Positions 19,801 to 27,061 of a DNA stretch of 64,000 nucleotides are shown here, piece by piece. How positions within the stretch are numbered: the first letter of the stretch is position 1; each line of letters starts with the position of its first letter. Under the pieces are notes generated by a model that saw only the letters and a program-made list of their open reading frames with translations, was not told the origin of the DNA and ran no database searches. A program made the position numbers and the translations under genes. This DNA comes from Macellibacteroides fermentans (lineage in GTDB: Bacteria; Bacteroidota; Bacteroidia; Bacteroidales; Tannerellaceae), in NCBI RefSeq assembly GCF_013409575.1, contig NZ_JACCCY010000002.1:62001-126000 (forward strand), read 5' to 3'.

Positions 19801-20110
19801 GCGGAACAATCATGATATACTTATCTTTGATTTTGTAAGAAAATCCAGTACGAGCAAGGATGGTAGTCAAGGCTTTCTCTAAAAAGACCTTATTTAAATT
19901 CAAGTCAATTTGTTCTGTTTTCTCTAGTTTAGATTCGTTGAAAGCAACCATATAGCCAGATTGTTTTTCAACTTCCTGTAAAGCCTCTTGCAGTGTGATG
20001 TTTTTTTTATTGATAGTAATCTTCACTCCACTTTGGGCAAAAGCAACTGTTTGCAATAAAAAACAGCTAAAAATTATAAAAGAAATTGATTTTAATCGGT
20101 AAAAATTCAT
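16847..20110 (-). CDS. SusC/RagA TonB-dependent transporter with STN signalling domain, 1087 aa
   Basis: After the signal peptide (to AFAQ) come an STN domain (about 30-100: INKKNITLQEALQEVEKQSG), a carboxypeptidase-D-regulatory-like beta-sandwich (about 115-195: GVNVSIKGSSSGTITNIDG), the plug (LDEVVVTALGIKR, VLYVVDGMPI) and a long beta barrel ending SLRNIGFSIKIEL. The STN domain is the part that talks to a FecR-type anti-sigma factor, and such a pair is encoded immediately upstream. It imports glycan fragments across the outer membrane using TonB energy. A -7-like TACTTTTG lies at 20160-20153. Confidence 0.95.
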   Translation of the reverse strand: MNFYRLKSISFIIFSCFLLQTVAFAQSGVKITINKKNITLQEALQEVEKQSGYMVAFNESKLEKTEQIDLNLNKVFLEKALTTILARTGFSYKIKDKYIMIVPQVKPVAEKKKITGMVKDEKGEPLIGVNVSIKGSSSGTITNIDGEFSLQAAKGEVIDFSYIGFASKFVTVGDGATIHVVLQEDAKALDEVVVTALGIKRSEKALSYNVQQVKSDAVNAVKDPNFVNGLTGKVAGVTINRSSSGIGGATRVIMRGAKSIVGNNNVLYVVDGMPIGNSSKGEIGSDYSSPAGGEGISDFNPEDIESISVLTGPAAAALYGSSAANGVILINTKKGEEGKLKVTITNNTEFMTPSLLPQFQNQYGNVKGSFKSWGELMEQSAKFNPRDFFQTGANIMNAANLSVGNKNNQTFVSVATTNSEGVIPNNEYYRYNFTVRNTASMLNNKLNLDLGASYILQGDQNMLSAGRYFNPLVPLYLFPRGEDFEAVKIFERYDATRKFAVQEWPYGDQGLSLENPYWIVNREMFPSNKKRYMFYANAKYDVFNWLNVAARIRVDNTNTTTQKKFYASTLLLFAQSPKGFYSRNAEEYQQTYADVMVNVNKNFGSLHLTGNVGFSYEDHLTTGLGIGGKLFTVPNLFSANNFDPSSGPGSQQHRHTRNDAIFGSAEFGYKNMLYLTLTGRQEWASQLVNSDQPTYFYPSAGLSGIISEMVTLPEFISFWKLRTSYAKVGAPINYTGLTPGTITDPMKGGTINPISIYPFPNFKAEQTKSYELGTQIRFFNKVNLDATLYLTDTYNQTFLSEMSPASGYSGFYVQAGKVRNKGVELSLSYNEKLGPIGYSSSLTYTANRNKIIRMVHDYQNPFDGELFSITELTLQDKGAYLREGDAIGDVYVKGILARGRDGKLIEEGSGYQVDRSQRIKVGSVNPDFSMGWRHNINWNNFSLDVVFNGRFGGIVTSTTQAFLDDYGVSKDTYDARQNGGVMIDGNLYDAHKYYSTIGGEQLMAYYTYSATNIRLQEANLTYSFPKKWFRNYINKLSVSAIGRNLLMIYNKAPFDPEMTSSTGTYSRGDTFMTPSLRNIGFSIKIEL

Positions 20111-20282
20111 AGATTTGAACGATTTTTAGTGTTAGATCATAATTTTATTCTCAAAAGTAAAGCATCAACTTTAATGCTAAAAAGCTAGATTTCATATCCG
20201 GGATGAGGTGGCACCCTTGTTCCGGATACTTTTTGGCATAAGCATCTATATTTTAAGGTTAAACAAATTCTATTTTGAGCGA

Positions 20283-21284
20283 CTATTTTCGTTGCTTTTG
20301 AAGTCCTTTGATATAGCAAATATCACCATCCAAACGATAACTGAAAGTTCCCACAACTTCTTGCATGATTGTCATTATATCATTTATGCTTGATTTTTCA
20401 TGGAAACGAAAATTATACTTATCGTCATTGAACAAATTGGCGTTATACTGAAAAGTAACCGCATATCTGTGTTCCAAAGTAGCCAAAACGTCCTTGATCG
20501 TCACACCCTTGAACACAAAAAGACCTCTTTGCCAAGCCGTTACATCCTCAATATCAGCCTTAAGCAGTTGGACCGCAGATGTATTTCGCTGATAAACAAC
20601 CTGTTGCCCCGGATTCAATATAAAATTTTTCGAACCGCCCCCAAAATCAACTTTTACCTTCCCATGAATGAGTGTCGTAGTCATTTCTCCATTTCCGGGA
20701 TAGGCGTCTACATTAAATTCCGTACCTAATGCAGTTATAGACATATGGTCCGATTTTACAATAAAAGGTTGATCTGGATTTTTCTTTACCTTGAAGTTGG
20801 CTTCTCCCACCAGATATACGGTACGGGTGGCTCCGTTAAATACTTCTGGGTAAAAGAGCAATGTCTCAGAATTTGTCTGCACTTCACTCCCATCCGGAAG
20901 TTTAATCACAGCCATATCACCAGCAGATGTGAAGTGTTGCACCATAGCAACCTCCGACGAAGCGTGATGAGAGATGAAAAAGAAGGTTGCAGAAATAGAA
21001 ACAGCCAGGATTACTAATGCAGCAACTGAATACTTCCAAACAGATGACAGGAACAGTATTCCCCCTCGTTTGCTTTTACCGATCTTGTTATAGACCTTGT
21101 CAAGTGAGATCAATGTACTCATATCAACATTTCCATCCGTCTCTTTCCACAAGCTCTTCAATGCCGCTTCCTTTTCTTCTGCATGCTTTTCATCAACCAA
21201 CCATCGATACACTTCTTTGGTTAGGTCTTCACTTGGGCTCGAAGCCACAAATGCACTTATTATTCTTTGAATGTAATTCTTCAT
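20283..21284 (-). CDS. FecR-family anti-sigma factor, 333 aa
   Basis: It has a cytoplasmic N-terminal part (about 1-80), one membrane helix (SVAALVILAVSISATFFFIS) and a periplasmic FecR domain (MAVIKLPDGSEVQTNSET, DQPFIVKSDHMSITALGTEF). The C-terminal STN-interacting segment is AVTFQYNANLF. It holds the ECF sigma factor inactive until the SusC STN domain signals substrate. It lies 46 bp downstream of the sigma gene and is translated in the same direction. Confidence 0.93.
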   Translation of the reverse strand: MKNYIQRIISAFVASSPSEDLTKEVYRWLVDEKHAEEKEAALKSLWKETDGNVDMSTLISLDKVYNKIGKSKRGGILFLSSVWKYSVAALVILAVSISATFFFISHHASSEVAMVQHFTSAGDMAVIKLPDGSEVQTNSETLLFYPEVFNGATRTVYLVGEANFKVKKNPDQPFIVKSDHMSITALGTEFNVDAYPGNGEMTTTLIHGKVKVDFGGGSKNFILNPGQQVVYQRNTSAVQLLKADIEDVTAWQRGLFVFKGVTIKDVLATLEHRYAVTFQYNANLFNDDKYNFRFHEKSSINDIMTIMQEVVGTFSYRLDGDICYIKGLQKQRK

Positions 21285-21330
21285 CTTAAATTGCTCTATA
21301 TAATAGATACAACTTGCTAAAAGGAACTAC

Positions 21331-21873
21331 TCAATCGAAATAGAAAAAAAATGCGATTAAAATGATTTTTTTTAATTCTTGAAGCACCAGATAAATGTGG
21401 CGTTCCACAGTACGAATGGAAAGTTTAAGATTATCAGCTATTTCTTGATTACTCAGACCCATCTGCCGACTCATTATAAATACCTTTCTCCTCTGCGGGG
21501 GCATATTGTCTAAAGACAATTTAATTAAAAGTTGAAGTTCTTTAGCGTATAGTTTATCATGGATATCAAATTCAGATAGGGAAGAAAAATCTTCTTGAAC
21601 AAAGCTTTCCTGATAATTAAGCTCTATGGTTTTTCGTTTTAAGAAATTATACATTTGGTTACGCGCCATCGTGTAGATATAACTATCCCACGTTTCTTTA
21701 TCATTCCATATCTCCGGATTATCCCACAATTTAACAAATATATCTTGGGCTAGATCTTCAGAATCCTCCTCAGACTTCAAAATTTTCCATGCGAAAGCCT
21801 TTACCTTCGGATAAGTGGAGATAAAAAACAGCTCAAATTTTCGTCTTGTTTCCTGTTCATTTAAGTTTACCAT
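21331..21873 (-). CDS. ECF RNA polymerase sigma factor, 180 aa
   Basis: Sigma region 2 is seen at DLAQDIFVKLWDNPEIW, and region 4 at LSNQEIADNLKLSIRTVERH, a helix-turn-helix that contacts the -35-like element. It is of the FecI-like class paired with the FecR downstream. It presumably activates the SusC operon when the matching glycan is bound. A possible own promoter has TACTTTTG at 21972-21965. Confidence 0.93.
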   Translation of the reverse strand: MVNLNEQETRRKFELFFISTYPKVKAFAWKILKSEEDSEDLAQDIFVKLWDNPEIWNDKETWDSYIYTMARNQMYNFLKRKTIELNYQESFVQEDFSSLSEFDIHDKLYAKELQLLIKLSLDNMPPQRRKVFIMSRQMGLSNQEIADNLKLSIRTVERHIYLVLQELKKIILIAFFFYFD

Positions 21874-22086
21874 ATATATTCAATCCTTTAAAAATTGTGG
21901 TATTTGTATCATTTATGATTTATTAAGTAATACGATAGCAGTGGATCAACTAATTCTGAGGGTGCAAAAGTATAAATTAAAACAACATCCTAAATGATAA
22001 TTCGAATTATTGTTACCAACCAACAATTCTACAAAAATGCATTTACCTTAGCTGCGCTTGAGTTTCCATGAGATAGAAACAAGATA

Positions 22087-22131
22087 AAAGGCAGATGAAA
22101 ATAGGATATCCTATTCTCATCTGCCTTTTTT
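22087..22131. terminator. Strong hairpin terminator at left edge of phage fragment
   Basis: AAAAGGCAGATGA...ATAGGATATCCTAT...TCATCTGCCTTTTTT forms a nearly perfect stem with one mismatch, ending in a T run. It marks the boundary between the sigma factor promoter region and the truncated phage gene. Between 21874 and 22086 only the probable sigma promoter is seen. Confidence 0.75.
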
Positions 22132-22134
22132 ATA

Positions 22135-22284
22135 AGATTGTTGGTAAGCATCTTAGATCTCACCAAAACATACCAGATCGGTTTTGAAACAAGACCGGAT
22201 TATTGGGCCGGCTTGGGGGATTTGCGGTCGAAGAAGGGGTTCTTGGACGACGCACTGAGGTATGACGTTCCCGGCTCTCATTAA
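22135..22284 (+). pseudogene. 3' end of a truncated phage gene
   Basis: The frame reads SILDLTKTYQIGFETRPDYW then AGLGDLRSKKGFLDDALRYD and stops TAA at 22282-22284. It has no start, and the frame runs into the terminator hairpin, so the 5' part of the gene is missing. It overlaps the start of the next gene, as phage morphogenesis genes often do. Product unknown. Confidence 0.5.
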
Positions 22285-23302
22285 CGGTACTGATACAAAT
22301 TTAAATATAACTCCTCAGTCTCTGCCGGAGTTGGCTACATTCTTGTCAGCAAGTTCTTTGACTGGGACGAATTATTTGACGGCATTTACAAACGAGGTTT
22401 GGTCGTCTTCGGGCGGTCCTCAATACGGCGAAAAAACAAAGATAAGCCCTTCGTATCAAACTATCCCTGCTGGGGTTAATTCTCTCAAGTGGAATTCAAT
22501 TGCTATGACGGCTACATTTACTGTGCCATCTGGTGGGTCTGGGGATCCGGACAGAAAGGGCGGTTTGTGGATTTCGCTTTATGCTCACTTTTACAACGGC
22601 TCCACTTATCTAGGTCGGCAGTTTATGGGTACGGTTGGCGGTATGGGTACAACTCGAACTTACAACCTTAGCGGATCAATATCAGCAGGGCAATGCTCTG
22701 TGCCAACCAATGCAAATCGGGTGTACCTCTATGCGCAATTTGCTTGCGATGTGAGGTATACAACTCAAATAGCTCCGGATTGCACGCTTAATTTTACAGC
22801 ACTGCCCTCGTTGGCTTACTTTGCCAGCTCTACAGGGGTTTATAAGACTCAGGTCGCTCCCGATGGAGTTGCAGTAGCCCGTGATGCAAGCAATTACATC
22901 CACATTAAAGCTGGGAATAATAAGATGCTTTTGTCATTTATGGGCGATATAGACTCAAACAGTATTGCTCAGAAGCTTTTAACGATGAGTATAGCTGCCA
23001 GCGGACTGATCGTTAATAGCGGGGGTTACATGCGGATAGCGGGATTAGCCACAGGATTGTATGTTACAAAAGTGAGTACCGGCGTCTGGAAGATCACGCA
23101 TAATATTTACTCCAATTGGGGGTTGGGGCCATCCTCCTATACTGTACATCCTACGGTGGCAAATGCTGGATATAACATCCCTGCGTACATCTATCAGTCG
23201 GCTTCCGATACTGTGAGCTACAATTGGACGGAGATTCGTGCCATGAATCATCAGGGGGTATTAGTAGATACAGAATTTTATTTAACAATTATGAGGATAT
23301 GA
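22262..23302 (+). CDS. Phage tail or baseplate-type structural protein, 346 aa
   Basis: The protein is rich in Gly, Ser, Thr and Asn, beta-rich, without a signal peptide (TFTVPSGGSGDP, KGGLWISLYAHFYNGSTY, SGGYMRIAGLATGLYVTK). This is typical of virion tail or fibre proteins, although I recognise no named family. It starts inside the end of the truncated gene upstream, and its last bases (ATGA) overlap the next start, so the genes form a coupled string. Confidence 0.55.
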   Translation: MTFPALINGTDTNLNITPQSLPELATFLSASSLTGTNYLTAFTNEVWSSSGGPQYGEKTKISPSYQTIPAGVNSLKWNSIAMTATFTVPSGGSGDPDRKGGLWISLYAHFYNGSTYLGRQFMGTVGGMGTTRTYNLSGSISAGQCSVPTNANRVYLYAQFACDVRYTTQIAPDCTLNFTALPSLAYFASSTGVYKTQVAPDGVAVARDASNYIHIKAGNNKMLLSFMGDIDSNSIAQKLLTMSIAASGLIVNSGGYMRIAGLATGLYVTKVSTGVWKITHNIYSNWGLGPSSYTVHPTVANAGYNIPAYIYQSASDTVSYNWTEIRAMNHQGVLVDTEFYLTIMRI

Positions 23303-23511
23303 GAAAGCAGATAGGAAAATACGTGTACTGTCTTAAGGAGGATGGCAACATTGATGTGCTGTTTAACGAGGGAAGTGATGAACATTTGATTATGGTGTTT
23401 ATCAAGAGAGGGGCGCAAATTTACAGTCAAGGGGAAGTGACAAACCCCGACTATATTGAGATACAAACTAATGCAATATTAATATTCACCGGTCAAATAA
23501 CGATGGAATAA
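23299..23511 (+). CDS. Small phage protein, 70 aa
   Basis: The start is set at MRKQIGKYVYCLKEDG (23299), which overlaps the previous stop as ATGA and follows a GAGGAT purine tract. The more upstream in-frame ATG would overlap the preceding gene by 79 bp. It is small and acidic, with no recognisable domain, and its stop overlaps the next start (TAATG). Confidence 0.6.
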   Translation: MRKQIGKYVYCLKEDGNIDVLFNEGSDEHLIMVFIKRGAQIYSQGEVTNPDYIEIQTNAILIFTGQITME

Positions 23512-24608
23512 TGGCAGTAAAAGACTATACGGTAATAATACAATCGGCAGACGGGGTTATCTCCGAAACAGTTCTTAAGTCGATATCTCCTTCAAGGCTG
23601 GGTCAGATTCTTAAAGATCTTGCCGAAAAAGGTCAGGCGGTTGAATTGACTAAGGTTGATAAGATAGAAGGCAGCTCGCTTATGACACAGGCTCAAAAGG
23701 ATAAGCTTGAGGGCCTTGTTAACTACGTCCATCCGGCGAGTCATCCGGCTACGATGATTAGCCAGGATTCAAACAATCGTTTTGTGTCTGATGCTGAAAA
23801 GGCAACTTACTTGGATAAGTATACAAAGAATGAAGTCGACAACAAGCTGTCGACCCTTGTAACGGGGTTAGACTGGAAGGAAGCTGTAAATACATTTGCG
23901 GATCTTGCAACCACCTATCCTAATCCGGATGATGGATGGAGTGTGTATGTTAAATCGGAAGATATAACGTACACCTTTAACGGCACTGCGTGGGTTACAT
24001 CATCGCAGGGCGATATCCCATTGGCTACGACCACGACAGCCGGTAAAATGTCGGCCGCTGATAAAACGAAGCTTGACGGTATAGCTGCCGGCGCTACAGT
24101 TAACGATACGGACGGCAATTTGAAAAACCGCGCAAACCATACCGGAACACAGTTGGCTGAAACGATATCGGATTTCGCAGCAGCATCAAGGGGTGTTGTG
24201 TTGGCTGGTTTGTCTTTGCTTTCGTCGGCAGCAATTACAGCTTCAGATACGATCTTGTCAGCCCTGGGTAAGCTGCAAAAGCAAATAACCGACTTATCAG
24301 CTGTCGTAAATAGAGATAAGGGCGTCAGTAACGTGTCTACACTGGTTTCTATGCCTACGGCCAAACGTTTGGTTTATGCGACCGTAACAGCGGCGACAAC
24401 ATTGTCCTTGTCAGCCGATTTAGAAGTCGGAGACGAGCTTCATGTCGTCGTATACAACAACTCAGCTTCGGCTATCACTCAATCTCTTCCGAATTCGGGA
24501 AGCTTTATGTCCTTGTCTGGCGCTGCGATCAGCATCCCGGCATCGGGACGTGTAGAGATAAATGTCTTATGTGTTGCAGCAACAACCTACCTAATACGAG
24601 CACTGTAA
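23511..24608 (+). CDS. Phage tail-fibre-like protein, 365 aa
   Basis: It begins with a short phage-typical head domain, followed by repeats seen in fibre shafts: MTQAQKDKLEGL, KLDGIAAGATVNDTDG and HTGTQLAETISDF are classical tail-fibre phrases. The C-terminal part (about 290-365) looks like a small beta-sandwich (ATTLSLSADLEVGDELHVVV). It probably forms the stalk carrying the receptor-binding parts encoded downstream. Its stop overlaps the next start (TAATG at 24606-24610). Confidence 0.75.
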   Translation: MAVKDYTVIIQSADGVISETVLKSISPSRLGQILKDLAEKGQAVELTKVDKIEGSSLMTQAQKDKLEGLVNYVHPASHPATMISQDSNNRFVSDAEKATYLDKYTKNEVDNKLSTLVTGLDWKEAVNTFADLATTYPNPDDGWSVYVKSEDITYTFNGTAWVTSSQGDIPLATTTTAGKMSAADKTKLDGIAAGATVNDTDGNLKNRANHTGTQLAETISDFAAASRGVVLAGLSLLSSAAITASDTILSALGKLQKQITDLSAVVNRDKGVSNVSTLVSMPTAKRLVYATVTAATTLSLSADLEVGDELHVVVYNNSASAITQSLPNSGSFMSLSGAAISIPASGRVEINVLCVAATTYLIRAL

Positions 24609-25306
24609 TGTTAAGGCGTAGGACAATATTAAAAGCGGCTGAGACTCCAACGGGAGATTTAAACACAAAGTTGTTATTGCATTTTGATGGGTCTGTTGTA
24701 GACGCGTCTCCCTATTCGGTGCCCGTTTTGGCAGAAGCTGGAACATCCTTCGCTGCAGGAAAATTCGGGCAGGGGTTTATTGGTAAAAACATTTCCTCGG
24801 CCGCGGATCCGTCTCCGATAACTACTCCTGATGGGTATATAAGTGACATTATAAAAGGAGACTTTACGTTTGAATGTTGGTTTGAGGAGTCAACAATAAG
24901 TAACACCGCAGGAGCAAGTCTTATCACGACTGCTATTAATTCGGATGGAAGTAAGTTTGCTTTTGGAATCGGGGTTTCACCTAAATACAACATACCTCCT
25001 ATGAGTCGTGCGATAACTGTTACGGAAGGTTTCTCTGGGAGTTATTCTCCTATTGCTGGATCTGTTATTGATGCCTCTTATTTATCTGGGTGGTGCCATC
25101 TTGCCCTAACAAGACAGGGGTCTGTTTTGAGACTGTTTCTTAACGGTACTCTTGTAGGGGTTAATAATTCCTATACGTACGATGGAACAGGGAATGATGG
25201 CGTGAGGACGTATATCGGTATAGATACCACTTTGATAGACGAATTACGAATCTCAAATATAGCACGTTGGACGGCTAATTTTACACCACCGGCGGCACCT
25301 TATTAA
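24608..25306 (+). CDS. LamG/concanavalin A-like phage lectin protein, 232 aa
   Basis: The start at 24608 (MLRRRTILKAAETPTGD) is preferred over 24569 because it overlaps the upstream stop as TAATG, like its neighbours. From residue 20 on it shows a LamG fold: TKLLLHFDGSVVDAS, FTFECWFEESTISN, GWCHLALTRQGSVLRLFLNG and IDELRISNIARWTANFTPP. Such domains bind sugars and are common in fibres of Bacteroidetes phages. Confidence 0.8.
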   Translation: MLRRRTILKAAETPTGDLNTKLLLHFDGSVVDASPYSVPVLAEAGTSFAAGKFGQGFIGKNISSAADPSPITTPDGYISDIIKGDFTFECWFEESTISNTAGASLITTAINSDGSKFAFGIGVSPKYNIPPMSRAITVTEGFSGSYSPIAGSVIDASYLSGWCHLALTRQGSVLRLFLNGTLVGVNNSYTYDGTGNDGVRTYIGIDTTLIDELRISNIARWTANFTPPAAPY

Positions 25307-25332
25307 TATTAATCATTTAAATAAATAATAAA

Positions 25333-25623
25333 ATGGCAACACTTACAACATTAACATTTGCCGCCGACGGAGTTGGCCGCTTTGTTTCATCCGCAGTTCA
25401 ATTAAACAACCGTGTAGCATCCGTAGCAGTTGCTTTGTCAGCCGCCGGATCTATCTCTATTGAACGCAGCTTAGATAGTGTAAACTTTAGCACCGTGTCC
25501 GAATTTTCAAAATCACTTTCGGCTGCAGGTCGTTTAGAATTTGGTTTGTCAGATGCTCCGCAGGGTCAGTTTATTCGGATAGTTACAACCGTATTGCCAA
25601 CTTCAATCAAGGTGCTGTCATGA
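25333..25623 (+). CDS. Small phage protein upstream of retroelement target, 96 aa
   Basis: Ala-, Ser- and Val-rich beta-type protein (VASVAVALSAAGSISIERSL) with no cysteine and no signal. It ends in ATGA, overlapping the start of the diversified protein, so the two are translationally coupled. It could be a chaperone or an adaptor of the fibre tip. The family is not recognised. Confidence 0.6.
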   Translation: MATLTTLTFAADGVGRFVSSAVQLNNRVASVAVALSAAGSISIERSLDSVNFSTVSEFSKSLSAAGRLEFGLSDAPQGQFIRIVTTVLPTSIKVLS

Positions 25624-26798
25624 AACTAAGTAATTTCAGTTTGTCAGCATTTTCGTTGTCTAGCCGGATATCTACCCCCGGACTAGATAACGATACCCTG
25701 CACGGATTCGAATACACGCCCGGGCAAAATGATGACCGGGTAGACTTCATCGGAAACATGGCCTACAACGTCCAAAAGCCTATACAGTCCGCTATGCGCC
25801 CGTTTGAGGAGATTATCACCACTAAGCAGCGTTTTTATCAGCACGATAATGTAGCTTTTAGAATTGACGGTTCTGCCTCTCATTTGTTTGATCCGGCTTA
25901 TCTTCAAAAGGTGAGTATTCCGGAGTTTTGGTATGGAGCGCGTTTTGACTCAGTACGTAACAAAGTGCAAGTGTGGTTTAGTCTTGTGCCTGTGCCCGGG
26001 TTTATGCATATTGCTCAACAAGCGGTGTGTCGTTATCCTGGTTATATTGATGGTACTGGCAAGGCTTGTTCTCATTCTGGTTATAAATACCCGAATAATA
26101 AGAATCTGATTGAATTTACTACAGCGTGTCAATTAACGAGCGAGGACTTGTTTGTCCTGCCTTACTACACCTACAACGCTCTGTCGTTATTGCTGTTGCA
26201 TGATATCGGAAGGCGTAACGCTCAAGCGGTTTGGTCAGGCTTGCGGTCAGGATCTACCTATTCAAACATCACTTCTGGGAAAACAGACGTGCTGACGGCG
26301 CCTTCTGGCGAGGCTCCGGCGGATGCTGAAACGGCATCAAACAAGCCGTTCCGATGGCGATTTATAGAAAATATCTATGGTGATTGCTGGAAGATCTTGT
26401 CAGGTGTGTATTGCAATCAAGTAGGTGCGGATCGTCGTGTTATGGTGTGTCCGGATCCGTATAAAGCGAATACGAGTAGCGTTATATCGGCTGATTATGT
26501 TCAAGCTTGCATCATCGCTGCTGGCGAAGGATGGCTAAAGGATACTAATTTGCCGTGGATTAATGCGAAGGCTTACGGAGCTAGTTCGACTACAGGATAC
26601 TCCGATTATACATACAACAATACAGCGGATAAGACTATCCTGCTTGCTGGTGGGACCTCGGGCAGCGGTGCGAATGACGGTCCTTTCTACTTGTATTCGT
26701 ACGCCTCTGCTTCGTTCCGGTCCATCAACATTGGCGCGCTCTTTGCCTCGATTGACCGATTGCCCGCGGCGACGCAAGTCGTCGTTCCGGCTGTATAA
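25620..26798 (+). CDS. Diversified target protein of a retroelement, C-type-lectin-like phage receptor binder, 392 aa
   Basis: This is the variable protein of the diversity-generating retroelement. The C-terminal half carries features of the CLec/formylglycine-enzyme-like fold (PFRWRFIENIYGDCWKILSG), usual in such targets. Residues 341-376 are encoded by the variable repeat. Relative to the template, codons 342, 346, 348, 349, 359, 361, 362, 366, 368 and 375 differ in amino acid, and at nearly all of them the template has AAC or AAT. After the repeat only 16 residues remain. The context is a phage tail module, so the protein probably makes the host-contact surface and diversification changes receptor choice. 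Confidence 0.9.
   Translation: MKLSNFSLSAFSLSSRISTPGLDNDTLHGFEYTPGQNDDRVDFIGNMAYNVQKPIQSAMRPFEEIITTKQRFYQHDNVAFRIDGSASHLFDPAYLQKVSIPEFWYGARFDSVRNKVQVWFSLVPVPGFMHIAQQAVCRYPGYIDGTGKACSHSGYKYPNNKNLIEFTTACQLTSEDLFVLPYYTYNALSLLLLHDIGRRNAQAVWSGLRSGSTYSNITSGKTDVLTAPSGEAPADAETASNKPFRWRFIENIYGDCWKILSGVYCNQVGADRRVMVCPDPYKANTSSVISADYVQACIIAAGEGWLKDTNLPWINAKAYGASSTTGYSDYTYNNTADKTILLAGGTSGSGANDGPFYLYSYASASFRSINIGALFASIDRLPAATQVVVPAV
26640..26746 (+). repeat. Variable repeat (VR) of diversity-generating retroelement
   Basis: 107 bp aligned without gaps to the template at +181. There are sixteen mismatches, and fifteen lie where the template has A (26643, 26656, 26661, 26662, 26665, 26694, 26700, 26703, 26704, 26715, 26716, 26721, 26722, 26741, 26742). 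The single other change is a silent G to T at 26681. This adenine bias is the signature of mutagenic retrohoming. Confidence 0.95.
26770..26784 (+). other. Small hairpin downstream of variable repeat
   Basis: CGACG (26770-26774) and CGTCG (26780-26784) enclose a 5-nt loop, 24 bp beyond the variable repeat and still inside the target gene. A hairpin or cruciform at this place is known to aid retrohoming in the Bordetella phage element. The match here is by position and is short. Confidence 0.45.
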
Positions 26799-26820
26799 TA
26801 TATAAGGGTGTGGCGCTTTG

Positions 26821-26927
26821 CTGATTGCTGGTGGGAACTCGAACAACGGTGCGAATGACGGGCCTTTCTACTTGAATTCGAACAACTCTGCTTCGAACCG
26901 GAACATCAACATTGGCGCGCTAATTGC
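26821..26927 (+). repeat. Template repeat (TR) of diversity-generating retroelement
   Basis: Non-coding copy of the variable repeat, lying 22 bp after the target stop codon and 134 bp before the reverse transcriptase. It contains 27 adenines, grouped in AAC and AAT codons placed so that mutation cannot create ochre or amber stops at AAC. Fifteen of these adenines differ in the variable repeat. It is transcribed as the RNA template for error-prone cDNA synthesis. Confidence 0.95.
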
Positions 26928-27061
26928 TAATATTTTTTTTGCAAGCGCCACATCCAAGCACCGAAGGTAGTGCGATAATTTCTAATACTTCTTTAAAGGT
27001 GGGCTGGTAGCTTTGGCGAACGTCCGCCGGAAGTAGCAAAGATTAACTAAAATTTATTTCA
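26928..27061 (+). ncRNA. Spacer RNA between template repeat and reverse transcriptase
   Basis: Non-coding stretch of 134 nt. In the Bordetella element the corresponding spacer is part of the template RNA and is needed for priming and protein binding. A possible fold is CTTTG (27011-27015) with CAAAG (27037-27041), enclosing GCG/CGC (27016-27018, 27025-27027). That it acts as a structured RNA is inferred. Confidence 0.5.

Noticed and set aside
26821-26927. Template repeat as a coding extension or duplicated gene end of the target protein
   Set aside because: It lies after the target stop codon, has no start, and its differences from VR are confined to adenines, as expected for a template.
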